Shown: positions 1 through 12,507 of the stretch, piece after piece
How positions within the stretch are numbered: the stretch's first letter is position 1
Layout: the number at the start of each line of letters is the position of its first letter
Assembly (NCBI GenBank): GCA_963680875.1
Contig: OY804585.1
Coordinates: forward strand, 23,971,686-24,035,685
Reading direction: 5' to 3'
Length of the DNA: 64,000 bases
Source of the DNA: Bathymodiolus brooksi
Lineage: Eukaryota; Mollusca; Bivalvia; Mytilida; Modiolidae
The notes under the pieces: generated by a model
Told to the model about the DNA's origin: nothing
Databases searched by the model: none
The model's input: the letters and a program-made list of their open reading frames with translations, nothing else
Position numbers and translations under genes: made by a program

Positions 1-2650
1 AAGGATGCTAACTAAAAGGAACAAGCAAGAACGCAGCAGGCATAAACAAAAATATTAAATGTATTTGGTTCGTCTCACATAGTCAGAGGACGTCCGTTTC
101 GGACAGAGTGCTCATTGTAACCGACGAACCAGATCATATTTCTACAAGGGGTTCCATGGGTGCCGATAATATGCTTGGTAATGGTGTAGTTAATATTTCT
201 AATATTATTAGTTTTTGGTCGTACCTTATTAGTTCAAATGCACATTTGAATTTTCATTATATATTAAATAGGCATATTAACATTACCGCTTATGATCTAG
301 TTTTGCGATATTTGTGAAACCCTCTTTATTTCCTTGTCATGGGATGCATATCTAAGGTTAATATTAATTTAATTTTTTCTTATCAAAAGATTTCGTACCT
401 TCCCAAATCAGGACCTGCATTTTCAAAGCCATATGTCGTGGTCTTTTTTTCTATGTTCAATGAAGTTAGGTGAGAGGGGATTGTTTGTATTGTTGATATT
501 GGTAGAATTGTTGACCATCGCTGTTTAAACCTTTTGTTCAAAGATTTTGAAGGACCTGACCATTTAACTTTTAAGGAGTGAAGGCTATGTTTTGTTTCCG
601 TCTGAAATAAAAATCAGAATATTTCATTGTTGGACATGAAAATGCTATGGTTGCTACATCTAGGTTATTCAGTTAGCCATCGTGAATGTCAGGATTGTTA
701 ATGTTATGACTATTGAGTGATTCACTGACTTTAATATGGAGAATATCCATTAAATTCCCCATTTTTCATGAATTGTTAGTACATTAATGATCTTTTCTGT
801 TATTGAAATAATCAATCAGCATTATTTAATAAAACATAACATAATCTTATTGTTTATCATATACTTAGCATTTATATGATAGTTATTGCATATGTGTAAC
901 GACCGGAAGTAAACTAGCCATTATTTCACCCCAGGTCTAATAACCCATATCAGGGGTGTCTCGCGCAAAAAATCCATAGTAGTGCGTCTCGTGCAAGTTA
1001 CATCCGGTATTTTCGGTGACGTCTGTTTACAAACATTACCTGAAACACAACGTTGAGTGGGAGATTTGGGTCTCATCACGGTTCACGAAAAATACTTTTT
1101 AATATGATAATAGGTGTTACCTAACTTGGGACGAAGTCCAATAAAAAAAAATAAACAATGATATGAGACAGGTGCTACCTGTAGTGCCAGCGAAGCACAA
1201 TCCACATTATCTAATATTTAAATCATGTAAGTCCTTGGGATGATTGAAATATAAATTTTACTTACTTGTGTGTACTTTTTGGAGTGTACTGTAGTACAAT
1301 GTAAGGATGCTCTTTCCATCTATTGAAACAGGCACGGCCATGAATGTTCGCGAATCTGAAAATTATCTGCCAATTTCACGCTCATTCAGTGCATCAAAAT
1401 AGTTTCGAGATTTTTTGGGCCGAGATATATCGGGGACGACTTTTTTTAGGGCCGAGATATATCGGGGACGACTTTTAACATTAATAACCGGAAGTAGTTC
1501 CAGATTACTGCGCATCCGATTTTCTGCAGATTTAGCCATGTATTGATCTCCGGTGTGTCATTTCCGGTGCATGAAATTTAAGCCATTAGTGATATGGATC
1601 TGGAATCAAAATATTGCTATTTCTACCATAGTTGGGACTTCGTCTCATACTACTCACATTTCACGGGAAGTAAATTATAATGATCATACTTCTTGAAGAA
1701 TATGAAACCCAACGTAAATTGTTAAAAGTACGTTTTTATCCTTGTTACATTGTGTCAACAAGAATCGGTGGAAGTGACCAGTGTGATAGTAAGGATGTCT
1801 GTAATATTAACAAATAGAGTTGAGAGGGGGAAAATTGTCGTAAATAAAAATCACAGAAACGTTAGATGATAGATGATTATATCACGGAGAACGTAAGATG
1901 ATTTTGAATGAAAACGATTCACGGGAAATGCCCTCCTCACGATACACGGTAAATAAAAAAACAACACTTAAGAATCGCATAAATATTTTCTATGTTTCAA
2001 AATGCCTTCATAGGAAATGCTGTCATTAATATTTATGGGGGTAGAGATGCAATCAGTGCCTATCACCTTTAACGTTGTGAGTTCAAATCCTGCTCATGGC
2101 GAAGTATGCTCGATACAACATTATCTGATCAAGTTTGTCAGTGACTTGCGACAGGTCTGGTGGTTTTCTCCGGGTACTACGGTTTCCTCCACCAATAAAA
2201 CTGACAGCCACGATATAGCTGATATATTGTTGAATGTGGCGTTAAACACTATAAACTAAACCAAACCGTCATTATTTTTGGGGTATTACTTCAAGATACT
2301 TTTAAAACTGCAAGGCATTTTAGCTACATATTGAAAACACTTGCACTAAGAGGAGATGTTTAAGTCCATAAAACTAGTTTAAGTAATTCAGACAAACAAG
2401 CTGATTTTTATTTCATAAATATTCTCATAGACATGTTATTAATAAAGGCAACCAAACTAGCAGCTGGTATCTGCTTCTAACAGTACAATCTATCATATTT
2501 ATTCAATACCAATTAACACGAGAAAGCCATTGTGATAATTTAATAAACTGTTAATCATTTTAAATTCAATTCACAGTTTTATTTAGTTTCGAAACATGTA
2601 ATTAAGGCTATTAAATGCAAACTCTAGCTGCTTAAAATCGACTGACTGCG
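1..2650. other. Gene-poor start of window
   Basis: No supportable gene. It holds a fragment of the CCCAAxxCAGGA repeat (400-560), a direct duplication of GGGCCGAGATATATCGGGGA (about 1418 and 1451) and a SINE-like copy (2030-2262). Confidence 0.6.
2030..2262 (+). repeat. SINE-like element
   Basis: Contains the shared block GTGACTTGCGACAGGTCTGG, GGTTTTCTCCGGGTAC, CCACCAATAAAACTGAC and the conserved end ACGATATAGCTGATATATTG then TTGAATGTGGCGTTAAACAC. The 80-codon ORF across it is an artefact. Confidence 0.8.
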
Positions 2651-2654
2651 TAAA

Positions 2655-3610
2655 GAGGGCGCACTACGTTTGAGCGCATTTTCAATTTTAAGTGTGTTAC
2701 ATTTGAGCGCATTTTACCTGTGGTTTGCCTGGGGAATTTAATATCTAAAAATGTGAAAAAATAGAAATAAAAATATATACACTTTATTATAAAAGATTAC
2801 AGCACTAAAAAACACATCATAAAAACATCATAGGATTTATTGAAAATGTTTTATGAAATTGATTTAAGAATGTTTAAAAATGTTTATAAAAGTAGCACTA
2901 AAATCTTACAAATCGGTTCTTGCGGAAAATTTCAACCCCATTGACTTCATGTAAGTTGCTCTTGAAATTTCTCCTGTCTCTAACCTACGGTATTGTTCTG
3001 AGGAAAGCGCAAGTTTTTCCTTCTCGGTGCGCCTGAATGTAGCGGGGTTGTCAAGACCTCGAATTTTAATGTATGTAGTGGTCTGTATTTGTTTTAACAC
3101 ATCAATGAATACATATATACATGGGTGCGCAGAATAAAACTGATCATTGAAGTGACTGTGAAAGGACATTGTTAGTGCGTTTAGCTGTAATGCAAGGTTT
3201 TGAAGCCCATATTGTAGGCGGATATTTTGAGTTTTCGTCCACATAGGTTTCTAATAAATAGTCAAAGAACTTAGAACATCGTTCATTTGTGGGTGCCTCT
3301 GGTATCATCTCCTCTACAAAACTGTCTTCGGTTTCACCAGGAGGCAGAAAGGGAAGTCCAAAAAATTGGGATAGCTATTTACCAATTTCACTAGATTTAT
3401 CTTTGTAGTCCTGTGCAAGACCAAGAGACTGAATTTTTCTATACCACGCTTGACCAAGATGAAGCCTACAACCATTTATAATAATTTCTTTTTTTTTTCT
3501 CATGTAAATAGCTAAGGTAAAATGCACTCAATCGTGGATTTTTTTGCGCTCAAACGTAGGATTTTTTGCGCTCAAATGTAGGACCAATGCGCTCAAACGT
3601 CGTGCAACGC
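2655..3610 (-). mobile_element. Decayed Mutator-like (MULE) transposon
   Basis: Minus-strand coding remnant from about 3510 to 2906. GCRLHLGQAWYRKIQSLGL and FFGLPFLPPGE, then TNERCSKFFDYLLETYVDEN and SFHSHFNDQFYSAHPC are the C-terminal pattern of MULE transposases found in invertebrates. It is broken by a TAG at the position of a conserved Trp (about 3375) and a frameshift near 3170. Both ends carry inverted repeats built on the motif ACGTTTGAGCGCA (2662-2728 and 3520-3605), with the similar octamers GCGTAAAG (2648-2655) and GCGTAAAA (3609-3616) outside, a possible target duplication. Incomplete at the 5' coding end. Confidence 0.78.
2906..3244 (-). pseudogene. MULE transposase C-terminal fragment
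   Basis: 112-residue open frame. From SFHSHFNDQFYSAHPCIYVF onward it is transposase-like; the first ~28 residues are out of frame. It ends FSARTDL. Non-functional remnant of the element spanning 2655-3610. Confidence 0.75.
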
Positions 3611-4002
3611 GTAAAAACATTATAAGTCACGAAAAATATAAACATAAGATACATACATACATATGAGCAAGTATTAAGAACGTTTTCAAGCTAACATAAA
3701 TGCTATGTTAAAATGAAAACAAAAATACCATATGGACGGAAGAGTTCCAAAACCCAACACAAATATCGTAGAACAGAAGCAAAACTGATACCCCTTGGCA
3801 CAAGAACATAAAACAATGGTGATGTTAATCTAGTTTTATGGAATCAAGCCTATCCTCTTGGTGAAATGACGCACTTGTAAGCATTTAAATTAGCACCAGG
3901 TATGATGCATTCGCAACTTTTTTTTTACATTTATTGTTACTATTTATTGTTTAATAATTATTTAATAATTGTGACGACAATATTTTAGTAATGAAAACTA
4001 TG

Positions 4003-4130
4003 TAAATAATAGAAGTGGATATCGACCTTAAGAACTGTTCAATAATAGAAGTGGATATCGACCTTAAGAACTGTTCAATAAAACTATAGAAGCGGATATC
4101 GACCTTAAGAACTGTTCAATAAAGCTATTC
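4003..4130 (+). repeat. Three tandem copies of a ~36-42-bp unit
   Basis: AATAATAGAAGTGGATATCG then ACCTTAAGAACTGTTC, the third copy with an insertion (AATAAAACTATAGAAGCGG). Confidence 0.85.
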
Positions 4131-4734
4131 TTATTTACATTAAGTAATTATAAACACATTTGCTTTACATATACATGTAACTTCATTGGGAGTGTTAAAA
4201 GGGAAATTTTTCAATACAGCTCCCCATTTAAGAATATTAAAGAGTTTTGTAAAAGTAACACCATGGCTGACACTAGTGGAGCAGGAACTGTTTACCATTC
4301 AACAGCATCTGAGTTCAACAACGGTTTCTTGTGGGGTTCATGTTGCTCAATCTTTAGTTTTCGGTGTAGTTTTTTAGATAATTTTTTGTCTTTCACCTTT
4401 TTCTTTTCGATTTTGTATCGTTTGTCCTTATTCGATTGATGGTTTCTGATTACCCCTTTAGTGTCTCCAAACTAGTATTGCCTTTACACTTGACTCCACA
4501 TTGTGGGTAATTTATTAGATGGCTTTATGTGCTGACAACGACAATCTGGTCAAAATGGTTGCCTCATCTACGTATACATATCCTCGTTGAAAACACCAAA
4601 TGTTACGCGATCTAACCATCAAAATATCACATATTTATATACCTAAATAAATATCACATCTATTATCACCATACAATGTTATATTCATACAAAAACTATA
4701 TTTAATATTACAAAGAAAAACATAAAGAAATACC

Positions 4735-5030
4735 TAAAACACAAGTACATAACTAAAGAATGAATATATATATATACTGTATATAAAACACAAGTACATA
4801 ACTAAAGAATGAATATATATATATATACTGTATATAAAACACAAGTACATAACTAAAGAATGAATATATATATATATATACTGTATATAAAACACAAGTA
4901 CATAACTAAAGAATGAATATATATATATACTGTATATAAAACACAAGTACATAACTAAAGAATGAATATATATATATACTGTATACATAACTAAAGAATG
5001 AATATATATATATATACTGTATATATATCG
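4735..5030 (+). repeat. AT-rich tandem array, five to six copies of ~55 bp
   Basis: Unit ACACAAGTACATAACTAAAG then AATGAATATATATATATACT and GTATATAAA, differing in the (AT)n length. Small minus-strand ORFs are artefacts. Confidence 0.93.
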
Positions 5031-5299
5031 TTAACTTGAAGCGAATAAATAAATAACCGTTATAGAGAAAACCTAAGGGGCAAGCATGCATGTACATTCA
5101 TAGGCACAGGCAACATTGGACACAAGACACAGAACGAACACAAACACACACACAAAACAACACAAAAAACAAGAAACACGGATCCCATCAAAGGTACTCA
5201 CTAAGGGTCAGCAGTTCCTGATTTATTATCTAAGAAAATGTATTTAGTTTAATACATATACACGAAAGCAAAACTTTAAATATATAATTATAAAAAAGT

Positions 5300-5400
5300 A
5301 AATATCTAATTAAGTGCGCGAGGCGCCCCATTTCTATAATAACCTTCATCAGGTAAGCTCAAAGTCTAAATAAGTTTTCTGAACCAGAAAAATAGTTAAT
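5300..5400 (-). repeat. Interspersed repeat with diverged hammerhead-like core
   Basis: Minus strand contains CTTACCTGATGAAGGTTATT, GAAAT and GCGCACTTAATTAG. Helix III region has extra bases. Confidence 0.6.
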
Positions 5401-6489
5401 TGATCATATACAGCTCGGATGTAAACAATAAAGATTGCCAACTAGCAATTTGGAAATCGACAAATTATGTTAACTTATCTCATATCCAAATTTGACAAAT
5501 ATCTGCTATTTATGACGAAAACAAATTAGAAATTCAGACAAATATAAGATACGGATACAAAGGAAAGGCATCAACAAACACAAAAAGTAAACAACAAAAC
5601 AAGAAAGAATAAAAACAGAACAATAGAAAAAAAAACATCACACAAGAAAGAACAAAAACTAAGGCATCATTCCTACAAAGCAGAGAATGAGAAAAAAAAG
5701 TACTTAACTGGGTTAGCATATCCTGTCTAATTCATTACACCCACCATGACGTGGTTATTCAAAAGCCAAATATGAAAACGGAAGCTAAGAAGAGTTTGAA
5801 GATATCAAAGGGGCAACCAGAATCCGTATATCGAAGAAGAACAGACAACACAATGGTCAAAAGAAAAAGTACAAAAGGACAAACAACGATCTACAAAACA
5901 TACATATAAAACTAAAGATCGAGTAACACGAACCCCATTAAAAACCGGGGATGAACTCAATAATTTTCATATTGGAACATGCCTGCAGCAAGGTGACCCA
6001 TTATAATTACGTATGGATTAGAAACAACTATAGACAATTGCTTAATATGATATATCTTGATCAGTGAGTGTGACATTAATGTACAAATAGAATGGCTTAT
6101 GTCACGAATCTGTAATGTTTTTTGGGTTTTTTTTCTCCTTACAATGCCACAAAAATAGTAAGTCGCTCATTGTACGAGCATGATATGGCATAGAGACGAT
6201 TCAAGCCACATTACCTATGCAAAAAGCATTTATCACTGTAATATATTATCATATGCTTATAGTTCATTATCATATATTTATGCAAATGTAGTTGATAACA
6301 CATTTTTTACCATGTGATATAAAAGTTAAAATTTAATTAAATGCATTAGACATCGTCCCGACATTACAGGCTGATAAAAAAATATATATCATACGGTTCC
6401 GGAATATATCATTTCCGTAATCGGTATGATATTTTAATTCGTCAAATTCGGGAAATGTCTTTTTGTGTTTTTTAGAAAATGATAAAGAG

Positions 6490-6605
6490 ATCATAACACG
6501 GCCTTTTTCATATCAGATTGCCCGCTGAATCATCCCCCACCAACCCTTTGACCTAGAGCTGATAAGGCATCTGATATGAAAATGTGAAATATCTACTTGT
6601 TGCAC
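6490..6605 (+). mobile_element. Diverged hairpin MITE of the same group
   Basis: CGGCCTTTTTCATATCAGAT pairs imperfectly with GCATCTGATATGAAAATGTG. Confidence 0.55.
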
Positions 6606-6984
6606 ATCTTACAGTGATACACGCTTATTATACAGGTAATCATGATTGAATTGGCACTTTCGATATCAAGCCCGGACTATTCTGAGGTCTGATATGACTT
6701 TACAACGTAAAACCCGTATCAGCCCCTATTTGTACAATACTTCAGGCGTATGCAACGTCAATTCCAAAACAAATATGTCGGCGAGTGGTTTCGCATAACG
6801 TTAGCGACAATTATATACATGTTTTTATGGAGGATGCAAAAATCCCTACCACAGGAAGGAAAGCAAAGGTTAATAATAAAAAAAAAATAGATATCAAAAT
6901 TAATAAATATTGTGTTAATGGTACATTTTTCATATATTTTTTCCATTCTAGTCTTTTCTGTTTGAAATAAACATCTGATAAATA

Positions 6985-7115
6985 GATTATTACATGGTAT
7001 TTTCCATATCGTTTCTGATATTACTCATCGATCCGTGTCGGAACTTGGTCAGATATTGCAGTCTTGAGGATGGTACCAGGGCCGATATGGAAAATTTCAT
7101 GTTATAATCTATGAT
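6985..7115 (+). mobile_element. Hairpin MITE related to 22235-22505
   Basis: GATTATTACATGGTATTTTC at the left and GAAAATTTCATGTTATAATC at the right; centre diverged. Confidence 0.72.
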
Positions 7116-7534
7116 TTGATAAAGTTAAAATATTGAGCAAAACTGGCTTGGACTGTGCACATCAATTGAACTAGCTTTATTGGCTCAAACAGTGCTATTT
7201 ACGTCATGATTTTAATATCATTTGAAATGACTAGATAAACAGTGATTACCCCTTTGATATCTTCAAATCTTTGAATATGCAATTTTATACAGTCAAAGAC
7301 TGTCCAAATTATATTCGAACCTTATTTTACCAGCAACCCTGAAAATATAATATGAATAATAGATAGACCAGTCTATGCAAAAACAATATCTTTAAGAATG
7401 GAAATGTGATATTGTGTATTTTATTTAAATTCTATGACATTGTTTTTTATATCCAGAAGATAGAATGTTCATTTTATTCCAAATTGTTAACTTTATTCTT
7501 AAATATCAAAAACACTGAATAAAGTAGCAAAAAG

Positions 7535-7605
7535 AAATATTCCAGAAACACGTCGTGCGCATTAAATTAGATATCTACGATTGTATTGCCATTACTGTGT
7601 CGTTA
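7535..7605 (+). repeat. 3' half of the hammerhead-like repeat
   Basis: ATTCCAGAAACACGTCGTGC then GCATTAAATTAGATATCTAC; the CTGATGA half is missing. The 51-bp array starts immediately after. Confidence 0.6.
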
Positions 7606-7607
7606 GA

Positions 7608-8275
7608 TCTACTGGCGGACTATTAGTCCACGAGGATATCATCCACCCAGTAGACAGCGGTCCTGGCGGACTATTAGTCCACGAGGATATCATCCACCCA
7701 GTAGACAGCGGTCCTGGCGGACTATTAGTCCACGAGGATATCATCCACCCAGTAGACAGCGGTCCTGGCGGACTATTAGTCCACGAGGATTTCATCCACC
7801 CAGTAGACAGCGGTCCTGGCGGACTATTAGTCCACGAGGATATCATCCACCCAGTAGACAGTGGTCCTGGCGGGCTATTAGTCCACGAGGATATCATCCA
7901 CCCAGTAGACAGCGGTCCTGGCGGATTATTAGTCCACAAGGATATCATCCACCCAGTAGACAGCGCTCCTGGCGGACTATTAGTCCACGAGGATATCATC
8001 CACCCAGTAGACAGCGCTCCTGGCGAACTATTAGTCCACGAGGATATCATCCACCCAGTAGACAGCGCTCCTGGCGAACTATTAGTCCACGAGGATATCA
8101 TCCACCCAGTAGACAGCGCTCCTGGCGAACTATTAGTCCACGAGGATATCATCCACCCAGTAGACAGCGCTCCTGGCGAACTATCAGTCCACGAGGATAT
8201 CATCCACCCAGTAGACAGCGCTCCTGGCGAACTATTAGTCCACGAGGATATCATCCACCTAGTAGACAGCGCTCC
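7608..8275 (+). repeat. 51-bp minisatellite, 13 copies, with a 251-codon open frame
   Basis: Unit of 17 codons (GGLLVHEDIIHPVDSGP on plus) containing the palindromes GGACTATTAGTCC and GGATATCATCC. Copies 1-6 have GGTCCTGGCGG, later copies GCTCCTGGCGA, so the array grew in two phases. It is open on both strands; no splice or start evidence supports translation. It directly follows a truncated hammerhead-like repeat (7539-7605). Confidence 0.95.
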
Positions 8276-8404
8276 TTCGTCACCGACGTGTTTTATTAGA
8301 TATAATTATCATTTAACTTTTACAATTCCTAAATAATGTAATTTACATAAACAAAGGCCAATCTTTGTAAAGCATATGTAACTTTTACCCATTTTCAATA
8401 TCCT

Positions 8405-8640
8405 ATTTAGGACCTCTGGCTTCCTTGTCTCAAAGACTGTTAAATTATTTGGCTTTCCAACCTATTGACTTTGTGTGTACCTAATGAAGGTTATTCCAGA
8501 AACGTGTCGTGTGCACTAAATTTGATATCTACGTTTTAATTAAATAATTTGTCTTTCCGATCTCTTTTTGACTATTGTCGTAGCCGATGATGGTTGATCC
8601 AGAAACGTGCTGTACGCACTAGAATACCGGTATATATTTA
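8405..8640 (+). repeat. Two tandem copies of interspersed repeat with hammerhead-like core
   Basis: Copy 1: CTAATGA at 8481, GAAAC at 8499 and GTC ending at 8508. Copy 2: CGATGA near 8585 and GAAAC at 8602. Upstream of each is the family's conserved stretch (TTAAATTATTTGGCTTTCC). Helix I of copy 1 can pair TTGTGTGTAC with GTGTGCACTAA with few mismatches. Confidence 0.72.
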
Positions 8641-9654
8641 AGAAATAATTCTCGGATGCCGGGCTCTATGCTTATTTTAACATGGGTAGGCATTATATTT
8701 GTCATTATTTTACACCGAGCGACAGATTAGATATGCCTTCTGCGCATGTGCTTAGGGTGTTCTGTGCTATTTAGAGCCCTCTGTTGTTTTCAAAGCGAAA
8801 GTAGCACGCCATGTTAGAATTCCATTTTTATACAAGCTGATAATGACATGATTGTGCGTTATGGTTGTAGGTGTTTAAAAATTCTGCCCGTTTCTAAATA
8901 GATAGACGTAGAGACATTTTGATTGAAAACATTATTATACAGATGTGTTGTATGGTAATGTAATGGTATAGCTTATAACTAGACAATATAAAGTGACAGA
9001 TACAACACTATAACATATGTTTATGATCATGACCATATAATAAAATATGTCTTTATTTAATCTTGTTTTGGGTCATATTTCTTGCCGGTATTTTGTTGTT
9101 GTTGTAAATTGTGAATTTTGTTGAAACGAGAAACTTTGGAAAGATTACGTTATTTAAAAGAAGATAAATGTTATTTTTGTATGCATCAAATTGGCTGCTT
9201 TTAAAGACAAGAATTTTGAAATTAGAAATAAAAGATAATTGTCGAGTTTGATTTAGACTGTTTAATTATCGAAATATACGAATTAGAGTTTTTTTTTATT
9301 TCTTTATTCACATAGCCGCACAATATTTAGAATTTTTAAAATCACCCATAAATAAAAACATGATGATGAAGGAACCATTCAAACCTGACAGCCCACTTCG
9401 AGTTCTTTATTGATGTAATCGAGACACAAGTAAATTTTTGGAGTGATTGTTAAACGAGGGTTCGTCTCTGGCATAAATATTTGTTGTTGGCTTTGGTTTT
9501 AGGATGGAAAGTGCCTCTTTTTAATTCTCAAATGTTTGGTGTTAATTTTAAGTTTTCCATCTGTTTTCAGGAGGAATCTAACTAAATAATTTAAATTCTA
9601 AAACACACATCTGTTTTTTTTAACCTAGTGATATTGGTATGTTTATTTGATGCT

Positions 9655-10495
9655 TGAAGCATGGTAAATTAGATTATTGTCATAGTGTCTAGACACATGA
9701 CACATACCAATATTGTAGCATGGTAAATTAGATTATTGTCATAGTGTCTAGACACATGACACGTGACAATATTGTAGCATGGTAAATTAGATCATTGTCA
9801 TAGTGTCTAGACACATGACACATACCAATATTGTAGCATGGTAAATTAGATCATTGTCATAGTGTCTAGACACATGACACGTGACAATATTGTAGCATGG
9901 TAAATTAGATCATTGTCATAGTGTCTAGACACATGACACATACCAATATTGTAGCATAGTAAATTAGATTATTGTCATAGTGTCTAGACACATGACACGT
10001 GACAATATTGTAGCATGGTAAATTAGATTATTGTCATAGTGTCTAGACACATGACACATACCAATATTGTAGCATGGTAAATTAGATTATTGTCATAGTG
10101 TCTAGACACATGACACGTGACAATATTGTAGCATGGTAAATTAGATTATTGTCATAGTGTCAAGACACATGACACATACCAATATTGTAGCATGGTAAAT
10201 TAGATTATTGTCATAGTGTCTAGACACATGACACGTGACAATATTGTAGCATGGTAAATTAGATTATTGTCATAGTGTCAAGACACATGACACATACCAA
10301 TATTGTAGCATGGTAAATTCGATTATTGTCATAGTGTCAAGACACATGACACATACCAATATTGTAGCATGGTAAATTCGATTATTGTCATAGTGTCTAG
10401 ACACATGACACATAACAATATTGTAGCATGGTAAATTAGATTATTGTCATAGTGTCTAGACACATGACACATGACACATGACACGTGACAATATG
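9655..10495 (+). repeat. 59-bp tandem array with dimeric higher order, about 14 copies
   Basis: Unit GCATGGTAAATTAGATTATT then GTCATAGTGTCTAGACACAT and GACACATACCAATATTGTA. Alternate copies read CATACCAATATT or CGTGACAATATT, a 118-bp higher-order repeat for about ten units. Each unit contains a near-palindrome GTCATAGTGTCTAGACACAT-GAC. Confidence 0.95.
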
Positions 10496-10499
10496 TAAC

Positions 10500-12500
10500 G
10501 TAGAATAACACATAATAAATATGTACTTCAATTATAGATTATTCAACTGTGATTTGTAGTGTATGTATCAAATTTAATACACATAATCATTTTTGGCGAT
10601 TGTGGAGAAATTGAATCTACATCACCACTAAAGAGAGGTAGATTGTTTAAAACTAACCTTTTTGCTTTTGTTTTCACGACAACGACGGTTGTTTTTGTCA
10701 GTCGTTTTGTTCCCTAATTATTCCTCGCTTATATTCGTTTATTGTCGTCATTTTCCGGAAAGTGTAGGCATTAATATCATAATTAAGTAAACCACAAAGT
10801 TTATATATTGCATACATGTACTGTTTAGGACGATAGATCTTGTATTACAATACATATATGAATTTTGGTCAATGCTTGAGTGGTTGGTAAAATAAAAAAG
10901 GACATTTCTTTACCAATTATTTTCTATATTAGTATCAACGTTGTTTTATCTAAAATATTTTGACATTAGCCCATATTATTATAGACTGTTTAAAACAAAC
11001 AAACTTATCAAGGATAAGTTCTTTAGTTTTGTAGAAATATTGTTTTAACATCTGTGGCATTATAAGGGAGGTGGTGCTTGTTTAGGGGGCTGGTGTTTTA
11101 CCAAATCAGTGCATCAGAAAAATGGCATGATAAGAGAAGGGGATTTCTGTATTCAAACAAAGCAGGGTCTAATATATATCAATGATGGTCTCTCACCAGT
11201 GACTTCCGCTTAATATCTGCAGCTGCAGCATTGATCGAAGGAAAAATTGTAACCGCTTCGAATATGACTTGCCCCACTGGAATATATATTCGGATCGGAG
11301 CTGGAACGCCAAGGGAGTGTATCCTGGAGCATGTTATCAGGATCAAAGATAGCTTGGCTCACTAGTGCCAATGAGTTCCTTTCCTTAATAACATGCCAAT
11401 AATTATTTAACTTTTGGCAATACAAAAAATAGACTAGCACGTGTTCCAATCTCAGTGTAACGTTTTATGCAGTCTAATTTATGGTTTGGGAGATTCTTCC
11501 AGGCACGATTATACCTTAAAGACAGACTACTTCCCGTCAAAACATCAATCAATCCTATAAAATAAGTATGGAAGTGTCTTCCTGATGATGTTTAATACAT
11601 ACATAATGGACAATCGTTTGAACATTTTTATATTCAGAATAAGCATATTCTACAGGAATTGTAGTGACATTGCCACTTAGACTTATGACCAGGTATAATA
11701 TACCGTATTAGAAGTTACCATTCACGATAACTTGGGTTGACAATCGGGTTATTGATGGGGCTCATTGTTCTCACTTTTTTTCTATCTTGTGGCAGTGCAT
11801 ACTGTGTTTCTGGATTGTCCATTTTTTTGGTTGCCCCTCCGGTTTTCTGTAGCGTTTATTGACAATTACAGCAACATTAAATTAACGTTAGAGAATACCG
11901 AAGGGTCAAACAAAAATGAACATTCCAGTGAAACTTGTAACATAGAGTACACAAGACGAAGACAAACAAAGCAAAAACACAACACAATATATGTTGGACA
12001 CCACTATGCGCAAACAAACACAAATTAAGTAAATAAGACATGAGCTCTTCTACAAACAACTGGAGGGAAAGACGAACCGAACATCGTTTGTATGCGGAAA
12101 TCATCACGGACATCACAAACGGAACTCAGAATATAAATACACATAATAGGACAACACAAAACACTACAAATTTGAGTAACACGGACACCACCATCAAACC
12201 TGGGGTGAACTCCTGTGAACGCGAATGGTAAGAAGTTCCTGCTTCTTATAAGACACCCAAAACACTCAAGCCTTCTGGTTTGTTTCTTACTATGTCCTTC
12301 TATATACCTTTAAGTATGCTGAATATCACTAACGCAAGTGTCTCGTTAAAGGTTTAAAATAATACATGAATTTATTGGAAAATATGGACATCATTATTTA
12401 TAATCGTCTACAAAACACTTGAAATAAATTGAAAAAAAAATGTTTCTTACAAGAAAACAATAAAGCAACAACGTTACCATTATTTCATACATAATCGAAA
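10500..12500. other. Gene-poor stretch
   Basis: Between the 59-bp and 39-bp arrays. The only recognisable content is the common repeat at 11790-12260, in both orientations. Nothing else seen. Confidence 0.55.
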
Positions 12501-12507
12501 AATCATA

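Larger units (their letters stand above)
5405..7530. other. Gene-poor stretch with MITEs
   Basis: One common repeat copy (5785-5960), two hairpin MITEs and AT-rich sequence. The short ORFs at 5534-5719 and 6758-6970 show no domain, splice or codon support. Confidence 0.6.

Noticed and set aside
11755..11860. ATG followed by a hydrophobic stretch (MGLIVLTFFLSCGSA), considered as gene 1's signal peptide exon
   Set aside because: Most of the frame lies in a common interspersed repeat and no good phase-1 donor follows; only GGCA|GTGCAT, a weak one.
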